From the NCBI GenBank assembly GCA_012032855.1, contig JAAUQA010000032.1, forward strand, positions 1 to 13,761: a stretch of DNA of 13,761 nt, read 5' to 3'. The notes below the pieces were generated by a model, which was not told the DNA's origin, did no database searches, and saw only the letters and a program-made list of their open reading frames with translations. Source of the DNA: Candidatus Competibacteraceae bacterium. GTDB lineage: Bacteria; Pseudomonadota; Gammaproteobacteria; Competibacterales; Competibacteraceae. The translations under genes and the position numbers were made by a program. Shown here piece after piece: positions 1 to 8,587 of this stretch (position 1 is the first letter of the stretch; each line of letters opens with the position of its first letter).

Positions 1-411
1 AATCGGCAAATGCCGGTGATCGACAACGAAGCACCTCTATTCGGTCAGTCCTTGAACGAAGCCGAAGCTGAAGCGCTGGTCACCTTGGGAAAGACCACGG
101 TGCAAGCTAAGAACTGCATGAATTGCCATACCCTGTTGGGCAATGGGGCTTATTTCGCCCCCGATCTGACCAAAGCCTGGCTGGATCGCGGCTGGGGCTC
201 TGAGGCGGTACGCGAGTCCTTGATGCTGACGTTTTTACAAGACCCTGAGGGTAATGCCCGCACCTTTGGCACTGGCCGTAAAATGCCCAATCTAGGTATC
301 ACCGAAGAAGAGGCGAGGGGGATCGTCGCTTTCTTGAAATGGATGTCGGCTATCGATACCAATGGCTTCCCGCACAACTTTAAACCGATTGCGCAGGAGG
401 AAACGCCATGA
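1..411 (+). CDS. norC: Nitric oxide reductase cytochrome c subunit NorC (5' end outside window)
   Basis: NorC is the membrane-anchored, periplasmic cytochrome c subunit of the cNOR nitric oxide reductase. It passes electrons to NorB for reduction of NO to N2O. The frame is open to the left edge, and the usual N-terminal membrane anchor is not seen, so the true start is probably upstream. The internal ATG at 10 is unlikely to be the start. Counting from that ATG, a c-type heme site CMNCH lies at residues 36-40. It is followed by TLLGNGAYFAPDL, which is typical of NorC. A likely axial Met sits in GRKMPNLG (about residue 92), and a C-terminal AFLKWM helix follows. The stop codon overlaps the norB start (ATGA at 408-411), indicating translational coupling. 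Confidence 0.93.
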   Translation, partial: NRQMPVIDNEAPLFGQSLNEAEAEALVTLGKTTVQAKNCMNCHTLLGNGAYFAPDLTKAWLDRGWGSEAVRESLMLTFLQDPEGNARTFGTGRKMPNLGITEEEARGIVAFLKWMSAIDTNGFPHNFKPIAQEETP

Positions 412-1891
412 CGATCGGCGTATTGGATAACGCCCATCTGAACGGTGGGCAACAGCTGGCGGTAAAATACTTCTGCGTGTCGATCATGTTGCTAGTCGCT
501 CAGATGTTATTCGGCTTGCTGGCCGGTCTGCAATACCTGTGGCCCGGCTTTCTCTATAACACCCTGGATTTCAGCGTAAACCGCATGGTGCATATCAACG
601 CAATGATTGTGTGGATGCTCTATGGGTTTATCGGTTCGATTACTGGTTGTTGGAAGATGAAAGCGGCACCACCATCGTCGGTCTCAAGTTGGGCAATTTG
701 TCTTTTTGGGTGTTGACCGGCGCGGTGACATTGGTTGTGTTGGTGTATCTGTTCATCCAGATCGGGGCGGGCCATTGGACCAGCCTGTGGTTTATCAATG
801 AGGGCCGCGAGTACATCGAAGCGCCGCGCTGGGCCGACATCGGGATTGTCATCTGCGTGCTGATTTTCTTCTTCAATGTCGCTGCCACCTTCATGAAGGG
901 CCGTTGGAGCGGGATTTCCGGCGTGTTGGTATTGGACTTGATTGCGCTAGCCGGTCTCTACCTAGCCGGTATGTTCTATACCACCAATATCTCTATTGAT
1001 CAGTATTGGTGGTGGTGGGTGATCCATTTGTGGGTGGAAGCCACGTGGGAAGTATTGGTCGGTTGTATTATGGCCTGGGGCTTGATTAAAACCTTGGGCG
1101 CCCGGCGTAAAATCGTTACCACCTGGTTGTATATCGAAGTGGCGTTGATGTTTGGTTCCGGCATCTTAGGCTTGGGACATCATTATTTTTGGATTGGCAC
1201 GCCGGAATATTGGTTTTCCATCGGCGGATTCTTCTCAGCCTTGGAACCGATTCCGCTAGTAGCGATGGTGGTTCACGCCATCTACGATTCCGGCACCCAT
1301 CGGTTCAAGAGCGCTAATCATCCCGCTTTAGCCTGGTTGATCGCGCACGCATTCGGCAATTTTCTGGGGGCCGGGGTGTGGGGGTTCATGCAGACGCTGC
1401 CGCAGATCAACTTGTATACTCACGGCACCCAGTGGTCGGCTTCGCACGGTCATCTGGCCTTTTTCGGCGCTTACGCTACCATCAACGTCGCGGTATTTTA
1501 TTTAGCTGTCCAGCAGTGGCGTGGTAACGTTTGGATGGGCGGTGATTTGGCCGATAAGGGCCGGAAATGGAAATGGTCGCTGGCGTTACAGTGCATCGGC
1601 ATGCTGGGCATGACGATGGCGCTACTGATTTCCGGCTATCAGCAATCATTCATCGAACGCGCTCAGGAAGGCTCCAGTTGGTATGGCTATTTTCTCGCCC
1701 AGTCACACCCCTGGTTCGTGCAGGGCATGGTGTGGCGGCAGATTTTCGGTGTGGTGATGACCGCTGGGGTGGGGTTGATGATTTGGGATCTGCTCACTAT
1801 CGGCAAAGCTGAAACCCGCGTTGCCGCAGTACCCGGTAGACATGATGTTTCAGAAGAAGACGACGCGATAGCAGCACCTGCTACCACTTGA
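408..1891 (+). CDS. norB: Nitric oxide reductase catalytic subunit NorB, with one frameshift near 638-642
   Basis: NorB is the heme-copper-oxidase-family subunit that reduces NO at a heme b3/FeB centre in the inner membrane. The start at 408 has a strong ribosome site, AGGAGG at 395-400, spaced 7 bases. Family residues are visible: the low-spin heme His in [10 protein letters not shown]; His and Glu in [10 protein letters not shown]; the paired His of LGHHYFWIG (FeB ligands); and [11 protein letters not shown] (heme b3 and low-spin heme His). Many hydrophobic segments follow. The first part reads in one frame to GFIGS and the rest, from YWLLEDESG, in another. Adding one T to the TT at 640-641 restores [15 protein letters not shown] and gives about 494 residues, a normal NorB length. 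A sequencing error is more likely than inactivation. Confidence 0.93.
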
Positions 1892-1932
1892 TGCCGTTGG
1901 CAGCAACCGTTAAGAAGAAAAGGTTATCGACA

Positions 1933-2262
1933 ATGAAAAGACGATATATGAAGCTGGCAATTCTGCTGTTAACCGTTGTGCTGACCGGTATGGTATGGGT
2001 AGCGCAAGCGGGAGATGCGGAGGGCGGAAAAGATAAGGCCGCAGTGTGTGCCGGGTGCCACGGCATTAACGGTATCAGCAGCAATGAAATCTGGCCGAAT
2101 CTGGCCGGCCAGCAAGCAGCTTATTTGGTGGTTAAGATTAAGGCGTATCGAGACGGAACTTTGCAAGATCCGCTGATGAGTCCGATCAGCCAGGGCTTGA
2201 GCGATACGGATATAGAAAATCTGGCGGCTTACTACAGTGAGCTCAAGCAGCCTTGTGAATAG
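1933..2262 (+). CDS. Small periplasmic c-type cytochrome (class I, c553/c4-like)
   Basis: A 109-residue secreted monoheme cytochrome. A basic start (MKRR) and a hydrophobic stretch end in VAQA, a likely signal-peptidase site near residue 26. The heme motif CAGCH is at residues 39-43. [22 protein letters not shown] carries the probable Met ligand and the C-terminal helix typical of c553/c4 domains. The frame extends upstream to a TTG that overlaps the norB stop, but the ATG at 1933 begins the signal peptide and has a purine-rich AAAAGG about 9 bases before it. It lies 41 bases after norB in the same direction, so it is probably cotranscribed. It may donate electrons to NorC, which is inferred from position only. 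Confidence 0.88.
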   Translation: MKRRYMKLAILLLTVVLTGMVWVAQAGDAEGGKDKAAVCAGCHGINGISSNEIWPNLAGQQAAYLVVKIKAYRDGTLQDPLMSPISQGLSDTDIENLAAYYSELKQPCE

Positions 2263-2384
2263 CTGAAGCTTAGCCCATTCGAATTATTGTGGTATTTTTC
2301 ATCAACCAGCGCATAAGCAATCAGCGTTTTGTCTTCTGGAGAAATGACCCAATAATATGGCACCTTACTGCGCTGCAATAACAT
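2232..2384 (-). pseudogene. Remnant of an Uma2/DUF820-family protein
   Basis: On the minus strand a 50-codon open stretch from an ATG at 2384 contains KVPYYWVISPEDKTLIAY (2366-2313), followed by ALVDEKYH. This resembles the conserved core of Uma2/DUF820 restriction-nuclease-fold proteins, of the type GVPYYWivDPEdrTLeaY. The family is normally about 180-200 residues. Here the N-terminal half, with its catalytic acidic residues, and the C-terminal segment are missing, and the frame then runs into the antisense of the cytochrome gene. I read it as a degraded fragment squeezed between two convergent genes. The assignment rests on one motif and is moderately sure. Confidence 0.5.
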
Positions 2385-2392
2385 AAAGCACG

Positions 2393-2415
2393 TAAGGTAC
2401 GCATTGCGTACCTTA
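2393..2415. repeat. Perfect 11-bp inverted repeat over the ilvB stop codon
   Basis: TAAGGTACGCA (2393-2403) and TGCGTACCTTA (2405-2415) are perfectly complementary around one central base. The right arm contains the TAA stop of the minus-strand ilvB (2413-2415). There is no clear T tract on either side, so an intrinsic terminator is not certain. It could slow or stop convergent transcription from the nor operon and ilvB, or be a protein-binding site. Confidence 0.6.
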
Positions 2416-4234
2416 GTGGCGACATGGTTTTGACAGAAATTGGCTTAAAATATCGTCGTAAATAATCTCGTCCAGTGAACCACCCGGCGGTATCATCGGT
2501 TTGACGTCTTCGGTGCGATCCACCCACACATCAACCACATAGGGCTTGTCGTCGCTCAACACCTGCTCCAATACCGGTATGATCTGCTCGGTGCGGGTGA
2601 TTCTCACCGTCTGAACCCCTGGGAAGACTTTGTCCAACTGCAAGAAATTAGGATTGGGCATACGGCATTCCTTGGACTCGACACAAGCCGGATCGCAGTC
2701 GACATTTCGGGCCAAACAGGTTTCATAGTGCATTCCTCCACTGAACATGTCCTCCCATTGCCGAACCATCCCTAAAAAACCGTTGTTAATAATGAAGGTT
2801 TTGATGGGTAACCGATTGGCCGAGATGGTCGCCATCTCTTGCAGGTTCATCTGGAAACTGCCGTCGCCGTCGATGCACAGAATGGTCTTATCGGGATTGC
2901 CGTAATAAGCCCCGATAGCAGCCGGCAAGCCGAAACCCATCGTGCCTAGCCCACCGGAGCTGACCCACTGGCGGGGTTCTTGGAAATTGTAATACAGTGC
3001 CGACCACATCTGATGCTGGCCTACGCCGGTCACAACGATGCCGGTTTTATTGGTCAACCGCGACAGCTCCTCAATGAAGTGCTGCGGTTTCACAAAGTGC
3101 TCGCTGGGTTGGTAACGCAACGCCAATTTTTCTTTCCAATCAGCAACCCTGGCCAGCCAATCCGCCGTATCACCAGCAGCGAGATCCTGAGCATTGGCAT
3201 ACTCCAGGAAATCTTTGACATTAGCGTTCAGCTCGTAAAGCGAGGCAATATTTTTGCTGATTTCGGCATGATCGATATCCACATGTGCGACAGCCATGCC
3301 TTTGCCGAATTCCCTCACTGCCACCCGATCATCGAATCGTGACCCGAGCGCCAACATGAAATCTGCTTCCTTCAACACCTTATTGGCCACTACCGTGCCG
3401 TGCATACCCGGCATGCCCAAAAACAGCGGGTGATCGTGGTTGATCGAACCCAGCCCCATGAAGGTCAGGCTGACCGGCAACTGATACTTCTCCACGAATC
3501 GCTTGAGCTCTTTACCGGCATCGGCGCCGATAATCCCACCGCCTGCTTTCACAACCGGCTGTTTAGCGCTGACCAAAGCGTGCAGCAACGCTTGCGCTTT
3601 GGCTTCGTCGAAGTTGCTGGTTGGTGAGTAACTTCTGAACGGTCGGATTTCATGACTTGGGGTCGTTTTAGTCAAGAACACATTCTTACAGATGTCTACT
3701 ACCACTGGTCCGGGGCGTCCTGTGCCGGCGATAGTGAATGCTTGCCTGAGCACCGGCGCCAAATCTTTCACATCCCTGATCAGATAATTATGCTTGGATA
3801 CGGGTCGGGTGATGCCAACCATATCGACTTCTTGAAAGGCATCATTGCCGATCATGGTGCTAGGAACCTGACCGGTGATAAAGACACAGGGGCAACGAAT
3901 CCTTATAAGCATCCGCAATAGGCGTGACCAGATTTGTTGAACCGGGCCCGGAGGTCGCCAGTGCCACCCCCACTTTACCGCTAACCCGGGCATAGCCTTC
4001 AGCGGCATGGCCCGCCCCGCCTTCTTGACGACACAGCACAAAGTTAGGGACTTGGGTGCGATTGCGCATCCGGGTGTTGAACTCAACATGAACGGGAATG
4101 ATAGCGCCACCGGTATGGCCGAAAATATGCTCCACTCCCAATTCATTTAAAACATCCACAAAGATTTCCGCACCGCTTTTCTCCGTTCTCACTGGCGCGG
4201 CCTGTTCCTCGGTTCGTTCAATTACGTGTGACAT
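2413..4234 (-). CDS. ilvB: Acetolactate synthase large subunit (ThDP enzyme), with one frameshift near 3884-3892
   Basis: The enzyme condenses two pyruvates to acetolactate, or pyruvate with 2-oxobutyrate, in branched-chain amino acid synthesis. Visible are the catalytic Glu region RQEGGAGHAAEGYAR (Glu near residue 71), SGPGSTNLVTPIADAY, GQVPSTMIGNDAFQEVDMVG, and the thiamine-diphosphate/Mg motif GDGSFQMNLQE ending in NN. Two ATGs are possible. AAGGGG at 4243-4248 is 8 bases from the ATG at 4234 and only 2 from the one at 4240, so 4234 is preferred. The frame changes after DAYKDSLP. Removing one base, for example a C from the C4 run at 3889-3892, restores continuity and gives about 606 residues. 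The usual GYPGG is GHTGG here, and the C-terminal domain has a four-Cys insert. No ilvN/ilvH small subunit is adjacent, so a related ThDP enzyme is possible. Confidence 0.86.
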
Positions 4235-4330
4235 ATTCATTACCCCTTAAAATTAATTCAGTTAGCAAAACGATCCATGCACGTTGTCTGTTGGTTCGGC
4301 GACGCCATAGCACCCTAATGACAACGCACT

Positions 4331-4852
4331 TTAACCTGCAGCAACGACTTCTCGCAAATAGCGAAATAACGCACGTCTTGATCGTGGCGGTTGCTGGTGC
4401 AACTGTTCGTGAACGGCTTTGCGAATCAACTGCTGCAAGTGTCGGCGATCAGTATCCGGATAGTGCGTTAAAAATTCGTTTAAACTGGCGGCGTCCTCGG
4501 CGAGTAGCGCAGCGCAGAGTTGTTCGAGCTGGTGGTGTTGAGCGGTGTTCTGAACGGTGCTTAACCCATCCAAAGCCATCTGAATGGGCTCAGTATCGAT
4601 CCGGCGCATGAGTTTACCAATGTACTGTAACTGCCGCCGTCGCGCACCATGTTGGCGCATCTGTTGCGCCGCTTGTATGGCCTCAAGCAAATCCGCAGAC
4701 AATGGTATTTTCTCTAGCTGAACGGGGGTTAATGCAGTCAGTTTTTCCCCCAACTTCTGCAGGGCGGTCGCCTCCCGTTTAAGCTGGCTTTTGCTGGGAC
4801 CGCTGAAATCGTTACCGACACGGTCATCCTCTTGGTCATCCGTTATAACCAT
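4331..4852 (-). CDS. yjgA: Ribosome-associated protein YjgA/DarP (DUF615)
   Basis: A 173-residue basic, helical protein of the YjgA/DarP family, which acts in late assembly of the 50S ribosomal subunit in E. coli. The family signature is clear: PSKSQLKREATALQKLGEKL near the N-terminus, PLSADLLEAI, then GARRRQLQYIGKLMR and a C-terminal RRALFRYLRE. Length is normal. It is divergent from pmbA, as in E. coli, with 96 bases between the two starts. It lies upstream of ilvB on the same strand with 96 bases between its stop and the ilvB start, so readthrough is possible but not shown. Confidence 0.93.
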   Translation of the reverse strand: MVITDDQEDDRVGNDFSGPSKSQLKREATALQKLGEKLTALTPVQLEKIPLSADLLEAIQAAQQMRQHGARRRQLQYIGKLMRRIDTEPIQMALDGLSTVQNTAQHHQLEQLCAALLAEDAASLNEFLTHYPDTDRRHLQQLIRKAVHEQLHQQPPRSRRALFRYLREVVAAG

Positions 4853-4880
4853 ATCCGCTGCTCGCCATAATTTTTTTCAG

Positions 4881-4904
4881 GATCATTGTCAGAATGGAAT
4901 GATC
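4881..4904. promoter_or_regulatory. Dyad in the yjgA-pmbA divergent spacer, possible operator
   Basis: GATCATT (4881-4887) and AATGATC (4898-4904) form a perfect 7-bp inverted repeat with a 10-base spacer, centred between the divergent starts and just after a run of seven T. The arm spacing fits a dimeric regulator, but no known consensus is recognised. Confidence 0.3.
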
Positions 4905-4948
4905 TTTATCGTTATCAACGTTCATCACCTTCAACCACAGGTACTCCT

Positions 4949-6302
4949 ATGTCAGCACCCGCACCGCAAACAGCGTCGCTCCCCGAACAGGCGCAACTTG
5001 AAACCCTGGTCGCTTATGCACTCTCAGTCGCCGCCGAGCAGGGCGCTACCGCCGCCGAAGCCGCCGTAAATTGTTCTAGCGCCTTATCGGTCACCGTCCG
5101 TCTGGGCGAGGTGGACACCCTAGAACAGCAACGCGATCGAGGGTTAGGAATCACCGTTTACTTCGACCAGTGCAAAGGCTCGGCCAGCACTTCCGATTGG
5201 AAGCATGAAGCGGTGGCAGATACAGTGCGCGCCGCTTGCGATATTGCCCGTCATACTGGCGCTGACCCCTATTCCGGCTTGGCTGACCCTGAACAACTAG
5301 CAAAACAAGTGCCTGATCTTGACTTATTCTACCCTTGGCTACTCAGTGCCGAACAAGCCATTGAACTAGCGACGGTTTGCGAAGCAGCGGCGCTAAGTCA
5401 GGACCAGCGCATCCGTAATTCCGAGGGGGCCAGCGTGACTAGCACTCGCGGACAGGCAGTATACGGCAATTCTCTCGGTTTTTGCGGTGTTATCCTACCA
5501 CTCGTCATTCCATCAGTTGTTCGGTGATCGCGCAAGATGACAGCGGTATGCAGCGCGATTATTGGTTTACCTCAGCACGGGATCAAACCGATTTAGAGGT
5601 GGTGGACACGGTCGGGCGACAGGCCGCTGAGCGGGCGATACGACGTTTAAATGGTCGCCGGTTGAGTACTCGCCAGGCTCCGGTTTTGTTTGCGCCCGAA
5701 ATGGCACGCGGCGTCTTCGGTCATTTTATCAGCGCTATTCGTGGCGGTGCGTTGTATCGCAAATCGACATTTCTCGTCGATCAACTGGGGCAGCAGATAT
5801 TTCCCGACTTTTTAAGCATATACGAACAACCGCATTTACTTAAAGCGTTGGGCAGCGCACCCTTCGATAACGAAGGCGTAGCCACCCGCGAACGGGATTT
5901 AGTCAAAGGTGGCGTACTACAAGGTTATGTGTTGGATAGCTATTCAGCTCGTCGGCTTGGCATGCAAACCACCGGCAATGCGGGCGGCGTCCATAATGTC
6001 AGCATTTCCCCCGGCCCGTCCGGTTTGACTGAACTGCTGCGGCAAATGGACACCGGGCTGTTGGTGACCCATTTGATGGGCCAGGGGATTAATCTAGTGA
6101 CCGGCGATTATTCCCGTGGCGCCGCGGTTTCTGGGTAGAAGGCGGGGAAATACGTTACCCGGTCGAAGAAATCACTATTGCCGGTAACCTTCGCGAGATG
6201 TTTGCCAACATCGTTGCGGTCGGCAACGATGTGGACAAGCGGGGTAATATTCGCTGCGGGTCGTTGTTGCTGGAACAGATGACAGTAGCTGGGCAGTCGT
6301 AA
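4949..6302 (+). CDS. pmbA: Metalloprotease-like PmbA/TldE (TldD partner), with frameshifts near 5490 and 6126
   Basis: PmbA (TldE) pairs with TldD as a zinc protease that degrades unfolded or modified peptides, known from microcin B17 maturation and CcdA turnover. The ATG at 4949 is chosen because [15 protein letters not shown] follows soon after, as in the family. Conserved blocks include [14 protein letters not shown], the [20 protein letters not shown] region, [35 protein letters not shown], and TGDYSRGAA...[21 protein letters not shown]. Three frames are used. Adding one T at 5490-5491 restores GFCGVYPTTRHS, and adding one G at 6126-6127 restores GAAGFWVE. The corrected length is 451 residues, against 450 in E. 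coli. No tldD is in the window. It is convergent with gltX, 22 bases apart. Confidence 0.92.
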
Positions 6303-6324
6303 GGTGGAAAAGTTGAGTTCGAGC

Positions 6325-7733
6325 TTACCTCGTCTCACATGTCTCGATTGTCGCCACCGCCCGTTCGATGCGTTGCAGAGTTTTATCGCGACCTAGTAAG
6401 GTCAGGGTGACATCAATGGGAGGGGATACTGCTTTGCCGGACACCGCCACACGCAATGGTTGGGCCACTTTGCCCAACTTCAGATCCAATTGTTCAGCGG
6501 TTTGTTGCACCGTGGTATGAATGAGTTCACCTTGCCATTGCGGTAGTTTGGCCAAAGCGGTGTGTAGCACCGATAGCGGATCTTTGGCCGCCGCCGTTAG
6601 GTGTTTTTTGGCGGCGGTTTCGTCGTAACTCGCGAAATCCTGATAGAAAAAAACGCTGGCCTGCGCCATTTCCTGCAGTGTCTTAGCGCGTTCCCGAAAA
6701 GCTTTAACGATTTCAGTCAACGCCGGACCTTGGCTGGGATCAATGCCCAGCTGACCCATGTGCCAACTTAAATGGCGGGCCACATGGGCAGAATCGCCGT
6801 TCTTCAGATAATGCTGGTTGAGCCACAGCAGTTTCTCAGTATTGAACGCAGAGGGTGCTTTATTGACGTTAGTTAGTTCGAACAACTGAATCATTTCATC
6901 CAAGCTGAAGATTTCCTGGTCACCATGCGCCCAACCGAGCCGGACTAAATAATTCAGCAACGCTTCCGGCAAATACCCTTCGTCCCGGTACTGCATGACG
7001 CCAACCGCGCCATGCCGTTTCGACAACCGTTTGCCGTCGGAGCCTAATATCATGGGACATGGGCGTATTGCGGAATACGCGCACCCAATGCTTGCAGGAT
7101 ATTGATCTGGCGGGGTGTGTTGTTGATGTGGTCATCGCCGCGGATGACATGGGTGATACCCATATCCATATCATCTACTACCACGCAGAAATTATAGGTC
7201 GGGCTGCCATCGGCGCGAGAGATGATCAGGTCGTCCAGTTCGCTGTTGTTGATGATGATCTTGCCGCGAATCAAGTCATCAAGCACTACTGAACCATTCA
7301 GCGGATTCTTGAACCGTATTACCGGCTCCACACCTTCCCGGGGTGGTCCCTGATAATCGCGATAACGCCCGTCATAACGAGGTTTTTCCTTGTCAGCCAT
7401 CTGTTGGCTACGCAACGCCTCCAACTCTTCTTTAGTGCAATAACAATAATAGGCTTGGCCCGCCGCTAACAGTTGTTGCAATACTTCCCGATACCGGTCG
7501 AAACGCTGGGTCTGATAAAAAGGGCCTTCTTCGTAATCCAAGCCCAACCACGTCATAGCTTCCAGGATGGCGTTAACCGATTCCGGGGTGGACCGTTCAA
7601 GATCGGTGTCTTCGATGCGCAGAACGAAAGGACCGCCGTGCTTACGGGCGTAAAGCCAGGAGAATAATGCGGTGCGCGCACCGCCGATGTGGAGATAACC
7701 GGTAGGGCTAGGAGCAAAACGTGTTTTTATCAT
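6325..7733 (-). CDS. gltX: Glutamyl-tRNA synthetase GltX, with one frameshift near 7054-7056
   Basis: A class I aminoacyl-tRNA synthetase that charges tRNA with glutamate. The start chosen at 7733 gives [18 protein letters not shown], which carries the HIGH-type motif; a TTG upstream would add eight unneeded residues. The KMSKS loop is present as GKRLSKRHG. The CYC pair that begins the E. coli zinc site is present, but the later Cys and His are replaced (DGRYRD), so zinc binding is doubtful. The frame breaks exactly between QYAHVP and [10 protein letters not shown]. Adding one C to the CCC (minus strand) restores HVPMILG and a 469-residue protein of normal size. Because this enzyme is normally essential, a sequence error is the likely cause. 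Confidence 0.93.
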
Positions 7734-7768
7734 GGGATTTGGCAATAGATTGATCAATGGTGCCGGGT

Positions 7769-7798
7769 ATTTTAGCGTTTTTTATGGACCGCTGTCGG
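7769..7798 (-). promoter_or_regulatory. Candidate sigma70 promoter for gltX
   Basis: Reading the minus strand, CCGACA (7798-7793) is followed after 18 bases by TAAAAT (7774-7769). These match 4 of 6 and 5 of 6 consensus bases. Transcription would start near 7762, leaving a leader of about 30 bases before the ATG at 7733. Confidence 0.4.
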
Positions 7799-7946
7799 GG
7801 ATACATAGCGTGTACGATCATTAGGCATGACCAACGATTGCTCACATTGTTTTCTTTACCCGTTTGGGCTATGCGTCGATATCTCACTGCCCTACCATGA
7901 CAAACTTCACAGACCTACTCATCACCGAAAATGAGGTTCTATCCCC

Positions 7947-8363
7947 ATGCCACACAATGATCGCTGTATTTTTTGCAAAATCGCTCGAGGTGCAGCTTCT
8001 GCAACAACGGTATATGAAGACGAGCTTACGCTGGCCTTCATGGATATCAACCCGGCTAGCGACGGCCACCTATTGATTATTTCCAAGGAGCACTACGAAA
8101 ACTTATTGGAGATAGAAGAAGCCGCTCTAAACGCCGTAATGCAAACAACTCAACGGCTCGCCCGTGCCATTCAACAGAGCTTAAATCCAGACGGAATGAG
8201 GATTTCCCAATTCAACGGCGCTGCCGCCGGGCAGACGGTGTTTCATTACCACAATCACATTGTGCCGGTCCGGCAGGGTGAACGACCCGGCGCACACGGT
8301 CGAGGACCCGGTGATTCGGAAGTGATTCAGCAAATCGCCGAGCGGATTCGTCAGGCGTTATGA
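7947..8363 (+). CDS. HIT-family nucleotide-binding hydrolase
   Basis: A 138-residue histidine-triad protein. The triad motif HYHNHIV occurs in the C-terminal half, matching HxHxHxx, and the N-terminus carries CIFCKIARG, typical of the bacterial Hint/HinT-like branch. GHLLIISKEHYENL is the usual middle block. Such enzymes hydrolyse nucleoside phosphoramidates or dinucleoside polyphosphates; the substrate here cannot be told from sequence. GAGG about 11 bases upstream gives a modest ribosome site. It is divergent from gltX and alone in its direction until the dciA-like gene, which has its own promoter. Confidence 0.9.
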   Translation: MPHNDRCIFCKIARGAASATTVYEDELTLAFMDINPASDGHLLIISKEHYENLLEIEEAALNAVMQTTQRLARAIQQSLNPDGMRISQFNGAAAGQTVFHYHNHIVPVRQGERPGAHGRGPGDSEVIQQIAERIRQAL

Positions 8364-8411
8364 CTCGCTCTACGGAAGATACCCGGCTGACTCGGTAAGA
8401 TACGGAAACAC

Positions 8412-8440
8412 TTGACATTATTCGGAATGATAGGGATATT
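8412..8440 (+). promoter_or_regulatory. Sigma70-type promoter upstream of the DUF721 gene
   Basis: A perfect -35 box, TTGACA (8412-8417), is followed by a 17-base spacer and GATATT (8435-8440), 4 of 6 to the -10 consensus. Transcription would begin near 8447. It drives the DUF721/DciA-like gene through a leader of at least 80 bases. Confidence 0.55.
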
Positions 8441-8449
8441 GATTCATGA

Positions 8450-8473
8450 ATGCGATTTGTTCGCATACGCGAA
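8450..8473 (+). promoter_or_regulatory. Two mutually exclusive hairpins in the dciA leader
   Basis: ATGCGA (8450-8455) can pair with TCGCAT (8461-8466) around TTTGT. TTCGC (8460-8464) can pair with GCGAA (8469-8473) around ATAC. The two stems share 8461-8464, so only one can form at a time. They lie at the start of the predicted transcript. A regulatory role is inference; the stems are short (6 and 5 bp). Confidence 0.25.
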
Positions 8474-8587
8474 TTGATGCTTGATTACGTTAAGTCACCC
8501 ACTCAACACGCGGAGCTGTAGTGCAATTATGGATAAGTTTCAATCGGTTAAGCCAAAACCAGGCGACGCTCACCCAGCGGTTTTCCC

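Noticed and set aside
408..716. A separate 102-residue protein at the start of norB.
   Set aside because: Its sequence is the N-terminus of NorB up to GFIGS; the end after that is out-of-frame nonsense.
2413..2527. Minus-strand alternative frame over the end of ilvB.
   Set aside because: It shadows the real ilvB C-terminus (GGSLDEIIYDDILSQFL) in another frame.
4228..4611. A plus-strand open frame across ilvB's promoter and yjgA.
   Set aside because: It lies antisense to the clear yjgA coding sequence and has no family features.
7749..7758. ATTGATCAAT, which resembles an FNR/DNR half-site pair.
   Set aside because: The FNR/DNR consensus needs four bases between TTGAT and ATCAA; here the halves overlap with no spacer.
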